Of a stretch of DNA of 64,000 nucleotides, positions 1 to 7,778 are shown in pieces (position 1 is the first letter of the stretch; the number at the start of each line of letters is the position of its first letter). The translations under genes were made by a program, and so were the position numbers. The DNA is taken from assembly GCF_003002025.1 (NCBI RefSeq), contig NZ_PVZB01000017.1, positions 124,001 through 188,000 on the forward strand. Reading direction: 5' to 3'. Under the pieces are notes generated by a model that had not been told where the DNA came from, made no database searches, and saw only the letters and a list, made by a program, of their open reading frames with translations. This DNA comes from Paraburkholderia sp. BL25I1N1. Lineage in GTDB: Bacteria > Pseudomonadota > Gammaproteobacteria > Burkholderiales > Burkholderiaceae.

Positions 1-679
1 ATTCTTCGGACAACATGGCAATTGTAGACAACGGCGTTCCGATTTCGTGCGCGACGGTAGCGGCCTGCACACCCAGAGCGACCGCGCGTTCGTCGTGAAG
101 CAAGCGCTGCTGCGCGTCTCCGAGCGCTGCGTCACGTAGTCGCAATGCTCGCGACATGCGCGCAACGAACCATGCAATGAGGCCAACGCTGACCATGAAG
201 TTCACCCACATGCCGGCTCGGTAGTAGTCGAACAGGTTCGCCGGATTGTCGAGATTCAGCGGCACGGAATCGAAACCGAGGACTGCGTAACAGGCCACGG
301 CGAACGCCGCGAGCCACGCCATCAGATGCCACGGCAGCACGGCCGCGGCGATGGCGAGCGACGGCAGATAAAGCGAAACGAATGGATTGGTGGTGCCGCC
401 GGAGAGAAACAGCAGCGCGGACAACGCGCCCAGATCGACCCAGATCTGGCCGAACAATTCCATGTTGGATTCGGGGCGCTGCTGCGAGACACGCCACCAT
501 GTAATTCCGTTGAAGATCACTTCGAGCGCGATCACCAGCAGCATGGCGGGCAGCGGCAAGTGCACGCCGATGAAAATCTGCACGAACGCAATCGTCATCA
601 ACTGGCCAATGATCGCAAGGCTGCGCAGCCAGAACAGATGCCCGAGATTGACGCGGCCAGTGTTGGTGATTCGGTGCAT
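1..679 (-). CDS. regB: RegB/PrrB-family redox sensor histidine kinase (C-terminus beyond window)
   Basis: Membrane sensor kinase of the RegB/PrrB/ActS family, which senses respiratory redox state and phosphorylates a RegA-type regulator. About 226 residues are visible; the frame is open through base 1. It starts at the ATG at 679 with MHRITNTGRVNLGHLFWLRS, the first ATG after an in-frame stop at 695-697. Several hydrophobic segments follow, and SGGTTNPF (about residues 93-100) matches the GGxxNPF quinone-binding signature of RegB. Near the window edge VAHEIGTPLSTIAML is the H-box with the phospho-accepting His, and the GTPLST wording is typical of RegB. The ATPase domain and any regA partner lie outside. 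The quinone role is family knowledge; the motifs are seen directly. Confidence 0.9.
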   Translation of the reverse strand, partial: MHRITNTGRVNLGHLFWLRSLAIIGQLMTIAFVQIFIGVHLPLPAMLLVIALEVIFNGITWWRVSQQRPESNMELFGQIWVDLGALSALLFLSGGTTNPFVSLYLPSLAIAAAVLPWHLMAWLAAFAVACYAVLGFDSVPLNLDNPANLFDYYRAGMWVNFMVSVGLIAWFVARMSRALRLRDAALGDAQQRLLHDERAVALGVQAATVAHEIGTPLSTIAMLSEE

Positions 680-702
680 GACTTTAACTTTAATTTACCT
701 GT

Positions 703-716
703 TCGGACTAGTCCGA
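703..716. promoter_or_regulatory. Perfect 14-bp palindrome in the divergent regB/TPR promoter region
   Basis: TCGGACTAGTCCGA is a perfect 14-bp inverted repeat 24 bases upstream of the sensor-kinase start and 97 bases upstream of the TPR gene. Its place between divergent genes suits an operator. No known regulator motif is recognised. Confidence 0.4.
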
Positions 717-812
717 CTTACCTCGCGGCCTTGCGTCGGTAACATGGAATTTTTGCGATAGCGCTTAACGGGAACGAACTTTTCTTCGGCTCCTTCATCG
801 CGCAACCCATCC

Positions 813-2450
813 ATGCTACCGACTCCCCACAGCGAGGCCGACGCCTCTTCAGCTTTCCTGACTGTTCTGCGACAAGCCGCCGCAGCCCGGCAAACCGGCA
901 CGGCGCAGGCCGAAGCCGACTGCCTCGACGCTGCGGCGCGAATTCATCCGCTCGACGACGCCTCGCTCAGTTCGCTCATGGCCACGCTGCTCGAACAACA
1001 GCGCTCCGGCGACGCAATCGAACTCGCCGCCATTATTGCCCAACTCGATCCGCGCAACGCTCTTGCACACTTTCGCCTCGGCTACGCGCTGCAGATGGCG
1101 AACCGGCATGCCGAAGCCATCGCGCCCTATCGCCATGCACTCACAATCGATCCGCGTTTGCCGCGCCTGTGCAACAATCTCGCCGCTGCGCTGACGTTCA
1201 CCGGCGGCAACCTGAACGAACGGATCACGCTGCTGGAAAATGCCGTCCGCGATGAACCCGATGAGGGCGACGGCTGGACCAATCTCACGCACGCTTACCG
1301 TATAAATATGGACCTGCCGCGCGCGCTTGAAGCCGGCGCAAAGGCCGTGCAATGCGCGCCGCATAGCCCGCTGGCGCACAACAACTATGGGCTGACGCTG
1401 CGTGAAGCGCAACGTTGGGACGACGCGGCGCAAGCCGCCCAAACCGCTTGCGCGCTAGCCCCCGACGACGCCAGCATGCGCTCCAATCTCTCCATGCTGC
1501 AGCTTGTGCATGCCGATTATGCGCACGGTTGGGCATCGCATGAAGCGCGCTGGGACGGTTCTTCGGAATTGGGCGGCAACCGTCCGGTAATGCCGGCGCC
1601 GGTTTGGCGCGGCGAACCGCTTGCCGGAAAGACGTTGCTCGTGTGGGGCGAGCAAGGCATGGGCGACCTGTTGCAGTTCTGCCGCTATATTCCAATGCTG
1701 GCCGAGCGCGTCCATCGCGAAGGCGGCCGTCTCGTCTGGAATTCATTTCCGCAGATGGGCGCGCTGCTCGCGCGCAGCCTCGGCGCTCATGCGGACGAGT
1801 TTTCAGCCGGTGGCGGGGTCGAATCGCTGCCGGCGTTCGATTACGAGGTTCCTTTGCTGAGCCTGCCGCTGATTTTCGACGCGCGCGAGGAAACGATTCC
1901 GGCGGCGCCCTATCTGCAAGCGGACCCGCGCGCCATCAACTCGTGGCAAGAGCGGCTGGCCGGGGAATCGCGGTTCAAAGTCGGGTTGACGTGGACCGGC
2001 AGCCACGGCCATCAACGCAATCCGTTCCGGCGTGTCGGCTGGGAGCGCTATGCGGCTCACTTCGGCGGCATGCAGGACGTGGCGTTCTATTCGTTGCAGC
2101 CGGGCGCTGGCGCGGACGTGGCGGCGGCACGTGCGGCCGGCTTGCCGATGACCGACTACACCGCCGAATTCGCGACCTTCGACGATACAGCCGCGTTTGT
2201 CGGCGCGCTCGATCTCGTCATTACGGTTTGCACCTCGGCGGCGCATCTGAGCGGCGCAATCGGCCAGCGCACGTGGGTGCTGCTCGACGTCAACCCGCAT
2301 TGGGTCTGGCTGCTCGACCGCCGCGACAGCCCGTGGTATCCGAGCGCCACGCTTTACCGGCAGCCGCAATTCGGTCAGTGGGAGCCGGCGCTGGAAGCCG
2401 TCGCGCGTGATCTGAGTGCGCTTGCGGCTCAGCACCGCCGGGCGGTGTAA
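813..2450 (+). CDS. TPR protein with glycosyltransferase-like C-terminal domain
   Basis: A 545-residue protein. The N-terminal half (about 20-245) reads as tetratricopeptide repeats, with spaced A/L/Y patterns such as ALAHFRLGYALQMANRHAEA and SPLAHNNYGLTLREAQRWDD. The C-terminal half (about 260-540) resembles the TPR-linked glycosyltransferase-41/9-like domains of proteobacteria: LLVWGEQGMGDLLQFCRYI near its start and a late LVITVCTSAAHLSGAIG nucleotide-sugar-type segment. It may glycosylate a surface or protein substrate, but the substrate cannot be told. No signal peptide is evident. An upstream in-frame ATG (747) hits a stop after five codons, so 813 is the first usable ATG. No good Shine-Dalgarno precedes it. 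Confidence 0.75.
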   Translation: MLPTPHSEADASSAFLTVLRQAAAARQTGTAQAEADCLDAAARIHPLDDASLSSLMATLLEQQRSGDAIELAAIIAQLDPRNALAHFRLGYALQMANRHAEAIAPYRHALTIDPRLPRLCNNLAAALTFTGGNLNERITLLENAVRDEPDEGDGWTNLTHAYRINMDLPRALEAGAKAVQCAPHSPLAHNNYGLTLREAQRWDDAAQAAQTACALAPDDASMRSNLSMLQLVHADYAHGWASHEARWDGSSELGGNRPVMPAPVWRGEPLAGKTLLVWGEQGMGDLLQFCRYIPMLAERVHREGGRLVWNSFPQMGALLARSLGAHADEFSAGGGVESLPAFDYEVPLLSLPLIFDAREETIPAAPYLQADPRAINSWQERLAGESRFKVGLTWTGSHGHQRNPFRRVGWERYAAHFGGMQDVAFYSLQPGAGADVAAARAAGLPMTDYTAEFATFDDTAAFVGALDLVITVCTSAAHLSGAIGQRTWVLLDVNPHWVWLLDRRDSPWYPSATLYRQPQFGQWEPALEAVARDLSALAAQHRRAV

Positions 2451-2485
2451 GCGCGCGGCGCTTATGTAGGCGGATCGCGCTACCG

Positions 2486-2561
2486 TGAGCCGGTGGCGCC
2501 CCCCCTTGAGCCGGTGGCGCTCTCGCAAGACGGCGACGCTGCGCCCGTAGGCCAGTGGCGC
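2486..2561 (+). repeat. Short degenerate direct repeat (three copies)
   Basis: TGAGCCGGTGGCGC occurs at 2486-2499 and 2507-2520, and a degenerate copy (TAGGCCAGTGGCGC) at 2548-2561. It lies just downstream of the TPR gene stop. No hairpin or coding role is evident. Confidence 0.4.
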
Positions 2562-2641
2562 GCTCGCCAGCCAGCAACACTCCCGAGGACTGACTGTGCT
2601 TTCCCCGAGCTACGCCGGCTCCCGTGGTCTCCCGCCACCAA

Positions 2642-2860
2642 TCACACGCCGCCGGGCCTCACCTGAGCCGCCTGCGCAATCTCCGCCGCAAGACATTCAG
2701 GACACAAACAGCGCCCAGTTGGATCGAGCCGGTCCGCCGGCAACGGCGGCATCTCACGGCACCAGCAGTCAAATGGCTGGCCGTGCATGGCGCAATCGAA
2801 CGCGTTGCCGCAGCGCGGGCAGCGCGCGCGGCCTTCAGAACGGGAAACGGACGGTTTCAT
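2642..2860 (-). CDS. Small cysteine-rich CWC-family zinc protein
   Basis: A 72-residue protein starting MKPSVSRSEGRARCPRCGN. It has a Cys-rich layout: CPRCG, then FDCAMHGQPFDCWC, then LCPECL. This matches the Cys_rich_CWC family, small putative zinc-binding proteins common in Burkholderiales. The frame is open much further upstream to 3046, but family similarity begins only at 2860, where a purine-rich GAGGG lies about 13 bases ahead. Function is unknown. It is convergent with the TPR gene and divergent from argB. Confidence 0.7.
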   Translation of the reverse strand: MKPSVSRSEGRARCPRCGNAFDCAMHGQPFDCWCREMPPLPADRLDPTGRCLCPECLAAEIAQAAQVRPGGV

Positions 2861-3125
2861 GACAGCCTGGACACCCTCGCAGCAACGGGAATCAGGAAAT
2901 GATGCCACGACTGGCGAACCATCGTGAGTCGTCCGTTCGGCTAATTTACGGGCACCTTCGAGGCGCGGTACGCTTTGTCGTCCGCTGGCGTGTGCGGGCC
3001 GTGATTGCGCGGTGCGCAAAGCCCACGGCGCCCGCCGCCCGCGCAACTATCGAAAACCCTGTTGCAGCGCGCCAGTCCTGTACAATTCGCCCTGTTTCAA
3101 CTGTTCCGTGCCTGAGCCTGCCGCC

Positions 3126-4025
3126 ATGTCCGAGCTTCCCGACCTTTCGCAGATTGCGCCCACCCTGAAGGCTGAAATCCTGGCCGAGGCGCTTCCCTAC
3201 ATTCGTCAGTATCACGGTAAGACCGTGGTCATCAAATACGGCGGCAACGCCATGACCGAAGAGCGGCTCAAGCAAGGCTTCGCGCGCGACGTGATCCTGC
3301 TCAAGCTGGTCGGCATCAATCCGGTCATCGTGCACGGCGGCGGCCCGCAGATCGATCAGGCGCTGAAAAAGATCGGCAAACAAGGCACGTTCATTCAGGG
3401 CATGCGCGTCACCGACGAAGAGACGATGGAAGTCGTTGAATGGGTGCTCGGCGGCGAAGTGCAGCAGGACATCGTCACGCTGATCAACCACTTCGGTGGC
3501 CACGCGGTCGGTCTGACGGGCAAGGACGGCGGCCTGATCCACGCTCGCAAGATGCTGATGCCGGATCGCGACAATCCGGGCCAGTACGTGGATATTGGCC
3601 AGGTGGGTGAAGTCGAGGCGATCAATCCGGCGGTCGTGAAAGCGCTGCAAGATGACGCGTTCATTCCGGTGATCTCGCCGATCGGCTTCGGCGAAGACGG
3701 CCTCTCGTACAACATCAACGCGGATCTGGTCGCGGGCAAGCTGGCGGTGGTGCTGAACGCCGAAAAGCTCGTGATGATGACCAACATCCCCGGCGTGATG
3801 GACAAGGAAGGCAATCTGCTGACCGATCTGTCGGCGCGCGAAATCGACGGCCTGTTCGCCGACGGCACGATCTCCGGCGGCATGCTGCCGAAAATCTCGT
3901 CGGCGCTGGACGCGGCCAAGAGCGGCGTGCGTTCGGTGCACATCATCGACGGCCGTATCGAGCACTCGGTGCTGCTGGAAATTCTCACCGAACAGCCGTT
4001 CGGCACGATGATCCGTTCGCATTGA
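3126..4025 (+). CDS. argB: Acetylglutamate kinase
   Basis: N-acetyl-L-glutamate kinase, the second step of arginine biosynthesis, phosphorylating the gamma-carboxylate with ATP in the cytoplasm. The protein is 299 residues, the usual length. VIKYGGNAM (about 36-43) carries the phosphate-binding Lys and [11 protein letters not shown] (about 69-77) is the substrate loop, and [11 protein letters not shown] near residue 255 is the C-terminal ATP-site motif. The frame opens at 3012, but the conserved N-terminus [18 protein letters not shown] begins at 3126. Downstream a hairpin at 4041-4078 probably ends the message before the HAD gene. Confidence 0.97.
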
Positions 4026-4040
4026 TTCCTGCCTCAAATC

Positions 4041-4078
4041 CGGCACACGCGGCACGTCATGGCGTGCCCTGTGTGCCG
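4041..4078 (+). terminator. Hairpin downstream of argB
   Basis: CGGCACAC (4041-4048) pairs with GTGTGCCG (4071-4078), and inside it GGCACG (4051-4056) pairs with CGTGCC (4063-4068). That gives 14 bp with a 2-nt internal loop on each side. It starts 15 bases after the argB stop but has no T-run, so it may act as an RNA 3'-end stabiliser or a weak terminator. Confidence 0.5.
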
Positions 4079-4249
4079 TGCTGCTGCGCTGGGCGGTCAT
4101 ACGGCGCGCGCTACACCTTCGGCGGCTCGCAGCGGCGCGCCGCCACAAAGCACCACCCCGCTACCTCGTCCTTGCTCGCCACCCGCACCGTGAACCGTTC
4201 GCGTTCGCCGCGTGAGGCAACTGTTCGCGCCTGAACGGCGTTCTCCACC

Positions 4250-5053
4250 ATGCGCACTCCCACCTCCCGAAACCGTCGTCCGCACATCGCAGGTGGCCGT
4301 CCGGTCTGGCTGTTCGATCTCGACAACACGCTGCATCACGCGTCGCACGCGATTTTTCCGGCGATCAATCAGGGGATGACGCAGTACATCATCGACGCGC
4401 TGCAAGTAGATATCGACGAAGCAAACCGTCTGCGCACCGGCTACACGCAACGCTATGGCGCAACGCTGCTGGGCCTGACACGCCACCATCCGCTCGACGC
4501 GAACGACTTCCTGAAGGTCGTGCACACCTTCCCCGATCTCGGTTCGATGATCCGCCATGAACGCGGCGTCGCGCGCCTCGTCGCTGCGCTGCCGGGCCGC
4601 AAGATCGTGCTGACGAACGCGCCCGAAGCCTACGCGCGCGCGGTGCTCGCCGAACTGCGAATCGAGCGTCTGTTCGAACAGGTGATTGCCATCGAACATA
4701 TGCGCGATCGCCGCCGCTGGCGCGCCAAGCCCGACCACGCGATGCTGCGCAAGGCCATGCGCGACGCGCACGTTTCGCTAAAGGACGTGATCCTCGTCGA
4801 AGACACGCGCTCGCACTTGAAAAACTATCGGCGGCTCGGCATCCGCACGGTGTGGATCACCGGCCATCTGCCGCGCAAGCCGCACGCGGACGGCATACCG
4901 ACTCGCCTGCCGGGCACCGGCCGGCCGCACTATGTCGATAGAAGCATTCGTTCGTTAAAATCGCTACGACTGAGCACCCGCTCGGTTCGATTGAAGAGAC
5001 AGCAGACGGGACGACAGCCATGCAGCCGATCGACAAACCTGACGAAGTCTTAA
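4250..5053 (+). CDS. HAD-family pyrimidine 5'-nucleotidase
   Basis: A haloacid-dehalogenase-fold phosphatase of 267 residues, closest in wording to the Sdt1/YjjG-type pyrimidine 5'-nucleotidases. Motif I is LFDLDNTL (about 21-28, Asp nucleophile at 23). Motif II is IVLTNAP, the motif III Lys is in RWRAKPDH, and motif IV is ILVEDTRSHLKNYRRLG. It probably dephosphorylates nucleotides or similar metabolites in the cytoplasm. The basic C-terminal tail runs 34 bases into the slmA start, suggesting cotranscription. The same neighbour pair is common in Burkholderiales as I recall. Confidence 0.85.
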   Translation: MRTPTSRNRRPHIAGGRPVWLFDLDNTLHHASHAIFPAINQGMTQYIIDALQVDIDEANRLRTGYTQRYGATLLGLTRHHPLDANDFLKVVHTFPDLGSMIRHERGVARLVAALPGRKIVLTNAPEAYARAVLAELRIERLFEQVIAIEHMRDRRRWRAKPDHAMLRKAMRDAHVSLKDVILVEDTRSHLKNYRRLGIRTVWITGHLPRKPHADGIPTRLPGTGRPHYVDRSIRSLKSLRLSTRSVRLKRQQTGRQPCSRSTNLTKS

Positions 5054-5703
5054 CCGAACACGAACCGACCACCACGCTCACCGCCCCGCGCGCGCAGCGC
5101 CTGAAGCCGGGCGAGCGCCGCGTGCACATCCTCCAGACGCTCGCCGCGATGCTGGAGGCGCCCAAGAGCGAAAAGATCACCACCGCCGCGCTCGCCGCCC
5201 GGCTCGGCGTCTCGGAAGCCGCGTTGTATCGTCATTTCGCCAGCAAGGCGCAAATGTTCGAAGGGCTCATCGAGTTCATCGAGCAGACGATCTTCGGGCT
5301 GATCAATCAGATCGTCGAGAAGGAACCCAACGGCGTGCTGCAGGCGCGCTCGATTGCGCTGATGCTGCTCAACTTCCCCGCGAAGAATCCCGGCATGACG
5401 CGCGTGTTGACGTGCGAGGCGCTGGTCGGCGAGCATGAACGGCTGACCGAGCGCGTCAATCAGATGCTGGAGCGCGTCGAGGCGTCGTTGAAACAATGCC
5501 TGCGGCTCGCGCAAATGGAGGCGAACACCACGGCGAGTTCGGGCGAGGGCGCCGTCCCGCTGCCGGCCGGCTACGATCCCGCGATCCGCGCGAGTCTGCT
5601 GCTGAGCTATATCATCGGCCGCTGGCATCGCTATGTGCGCAGCGGCTTCGCGCGGCCGCCCGCCGACCACGCCGACGCGCAACTGCTCCTGATTCTTCAG
5701 TAG
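5020..5703 (+). CDS. slmA: TetR-family nucleoid occlusion factor SlmA
   Basis: A 227-residue TetR-fold DNA-binding protein. In Enterobacteria SlmA binds nucleoid sites and blocks FtsZ assembly over DNA. After an N-terminal extension of about 30 residues comes the helix-turn-helix (about 50-76: TTAALAARLGVSEAALYRHF), followed by ASKAQMFEGLIEFIEQTIF and an all-alpha domain with LLNFPAKNPGMTRVLTCEAL, all close to SlmA wording. Whether it acts in nucleoid occlusion here is inferred from family only. The start overlaps the HAD gene by 34 bases. Confidence 0.88.
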   Translation: MQPIDKPDEVLTEHEPTTTLTAPRAQRLKPGERRVHILQTLAAMLEAPKSEKITTAALAARLGVSEAALYRHFASKAQMFEGLIEFIEQTIFGLINQIVEKEPNGVLQARSIALMLLNFPAKNPGMTRVLTCEALVGEHERLTERVNQMLERVEASLKQCLRLAQMEANTTASSGEGAVPLPAGYDPAIRASLLLSYIIGRWHRYVRSGFARPPADHADAQLLLILQ

Positions 5704-6013
5704 TCCGCGCGGCTTGCGTCGCGCCATGCTCTGCGCCCGCGACGTTGCCGCACGAAAATTTCCGCTATACTTTGCGCCTGACCGCGGGACCCCGATTCAT
5801 TCGGAACCGCTGTCCGCAACACCCTGAACACCTGCTTGAAAACCTTATACGCGCCGATTTGCTGACTCGATTGCGGGCGCGCGAACTGCCGGGAACGTTT
5901 CCCGCGGTTCACTATAAATGCGGCTAAAGAGGTCGTCAGCCACGCACACAGTCGTTCCTCCGTGCTTTTGCCGACGCCGTTTAGCCGCCCTGTTTTGACA
6001 AATGGCGGAATGA
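5704..6013. other. Intergenic leader upstream of metX
   Basis: A 310-base non-coding stretch. It holds a possible sigma70-like promoter (TTGCCG 5745-5750, TATACT 5766-5771, 15-bp gap), a second AT-rich TATAAA box at about 5913, and the palindrome listed at 5890-5904. No known SAM riboswitch fold was recognised by eye. A three-codon ATG-GCG-GAA-TGA sits directly before the metX ATG. Confidence 0.4.
5890..5904. promoter_or_regulatory. Palindrome upstream of metX
   Basis: CGGGAACGTTTCCCG has 6-bp arms around a 3-base centre. It lies just ahead of the TATAAA box at about 5913, in a position that could regulate metXW. The cognate factor is unknown. Confidence 0.35.
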
Positions 6014-7159
6014 ATGGAATCGATCGGTATCGTCGCTCCCCACAAAATGCATTTCTCCGAGCCGCTGCAATTGCAGAACGGCAGCTCGCTGGCCGGTTAC
6101 GACCTGATGGTCGAGACCTACGGCACGCTCAACGCCGCGCATAGCAACGCGGTGCTGGTGTGCCACGCGCTCAACGCGTCGCATCACGTGGCGGGCGTGT
6201 ACGCTGACAATCCCAAGGACATCGGCTGGTGGGACAACATGGTCGGTCCGGGCAAGCCGCTCGACACCGACAAGTTCTTCGTGATCGGTGTGAACAACCT
6301 CGGATCGTGCTTCGGCTCAACCGGGCCGATGAGTATCGACCCGGCCACCGGCAACCCGTACGGCGCCACGTTTCCGGTCGTGACAGTGGAAGACTGGGTC
6401 AACGCCCAGGCGCGCGTCGCCGACCAGTTCGGCATCACGCGTTTCGCGGCGGTGATGGGCGGCAGCCTCGGCGGCATGCAGGCGCTCGCGTGGAGCATGA
6501 TGTATCCGGAGCGCGTCGGTCATTGCATCGTGGTCGCGTCCACGCCCAAGCTGTCGGCGCAGAACATCGCGTTCAACGAGGTCGCGCGCTCGGCGATTCT
6601 GTCGGACCCGGATTTCCACGGCGGCAACTACTACGCACACAACGTGAAGCCGAAGCGCGGCTTGCGCGTCGCGCGCATGATTGGCCACATCACGTATCTG
6701 TCGGACGACGACATGGCCGAGAAATTCGGCCGCTCGCTGCGTCGCGCGGAAGGCGCGGTAGACGCGTATAACTTCAACTTCGACGTGGAATTCGAAGTGG
6801 AGTCCTATCTGCGTTATCAGGGCGACAAATTCGCCGACTACTTCGACGCGAACACCTACCTGCTGATCACCCGCGCGCTCGACTATTTCGATCCGGCCAA
6901 GGCTTTCGACGGCGATCTGACCGCCGCTGTCGCGCACACCACGGCGAAATATCTGATCGCCAGCTTCTCGACCGACTGGCGTTTCGCGCCGGCCCGCTCG
7001 CGCGAACTGGTGAAAGCGCTGCTCGACCACAAGCGCACAGTCACGTATGCGGAAATCGACGCACCGCACGGCCACGACGCCTTCCTGCTCGACGACGCGC
7101 GCTATCACAACCTGATGCGCGCCTACTACGAACGTATTGCGAACGAGGTGAACGCATGA
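6014..7159 (+). CDS. metX: Homoserine O-acyltransferase MetX
   Basis: Activates L-homoserine by acylation at the start of methionine synthesis. It is an alpha/beta hydrolase of 381 residues, the usual MetX length. VMGGSLGGMQALAWS (about 148-162) holds the nucleophile elbow with Ser151, and the catalytic His is in PHGHDAFLLDD near the C-terminus. Proteobacterial MetX enzymes can be acetyl- or succinyltransferases, so the acyl donor is not settled from sequence alone. It overlaps metW by four bases (ATGA), an operon layout typical of betaproteobacteria. Confidence 0.96.
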   Translation: MESIGIVAPHKMHFSEPLQLQNGSSLAGYDLMVETYGTLNAAHSNAVLVCHALNASHHVAGVYADNPKDIGWWDNMVGPGKPLDTDKFFVIGVNNLGSCFGSTGPMSIDPATGNPYGATFPVVTVEDWVNAQARVADQFGITRFAAVMGGSLGGMQALAWSMMYPERVGHCIVVASTPKLSAQNIAFNEVARSAILSDPDFHGGNYYAHNVKPKRGLRVARMIGHITYLSDDDMAEKFGRSLRRAEGAVDAYNFNFDVEFEVESYLRYQGDKFADYFDANTYLLITRALDYFDPAKAFDGDLTAAVAHTTAKYLIASFSTDWRFAPARSRELVKALLDHKRTVTYAEIDAPHGHDAFLLDDARYHNLMRAYYERIANEVNA

Positions 7160-7764
7160 ACCAGCGAGCACTCGATTACCTGGCGCTGCGTCCGGACTTC
7201 CGCGCGATCGCGCGCTGGGTCGAACCGCGCGCCACCGTGCTGGATCTGGGCTGCGGCGATGGCTCGCTGCTCTCGCTGCTGACCGAAGAACTGGACGTGC
7301 AGGGCTACGGCATCGAAATCAACGACGCCGGCGTGCTGGCGTCGACGCAGAACGGCGTCAACGTAATCCAGCAGAATCTGGAAGACGGCCTGCGCCTGTT
7401 CGAAGACGGCAGCTTCGATTTCGCGATTCTGTCGCAGACGCTGCAAACCATTCATCAGACGGCGGCGATCCTGCGCGAGACCGTGCGGGTCGGCAAGGAA
7501 TGCATCGTGTCGTTCCCGAACTTCGGCTACTGGGCGCATCGGCTTTCGGTGCTGCAGGGGCGCATGCCGGTGTCGAAGTCGCTGCCTTATCAGTGGCACA
7601 ACACGCCGAACGTGCGGGTACTGACCATCGAGGATTTCGAGGCGCTGGCGCCGGAAGTCGGCATCGAAATTCTTGACCGCGTAGTACTGCACGACGGTCA
7701 GGTGGTGCGGTGGGGGGTGAACTGGCGTGGTAGTCTTGCGGTCTATCGCGTCAAGAAAAGCTAA
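7156..7764 (+). CDS. metW: Methionine biosynthesis protein MetW
   Basis: A 202-residue SAM-methyltransferase-fold protein co-encoded with MetX. The nucleotide-binding motif VLDLGCGDGSLL is at about 29-40, with the acidic partner GYGIEIND after it. LSQTLQTIHQTAAILRE and FPNFGYWAHRL are MetW hallmarks. MetW is thought to support MetX activity; its own reaction is not established. The start codon overlaps the metX stop. Confidence 0.95.
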   Translation: MNQRALDYLALRPDFRAIARWVEPRATVLDLGCGDGSLLSLLTEELDVQGYGIEINDAGVLASTQNGVNVIQQNLEDGLRLFEDGSFDFAILSQTLQTIHQTAAILRETVRVGKECIVSFPNFGYWAHRLSVLQGRMPVSKSLPYQWHNTPNVRVLTIEDFEALAPEVGIEILDRVVLHDGQVVRWGVNWRGSLAVYRVKKS

Positions 7765-7778
7765 CCCCACTTATTCAC

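Noticed and set aside
4097..4771. A 224-codon minus-strand frame between argB and the HAD gene
   Set aside because: Mostly antisense to the HAD phosphatase, with no domain features.
6002..6013. Three-codon ORF (ATG GCG GAA TGA) abutting metX
   Set aside because: Too short to argue for a regulatory leader peptide; probably chance, although its stop directly precedes the metX ATG.
5704..6013. SAM riboswitch before metX
   Set aside because: No recognisable SAM-I, SAM-II or SAH-type core was found by eye.
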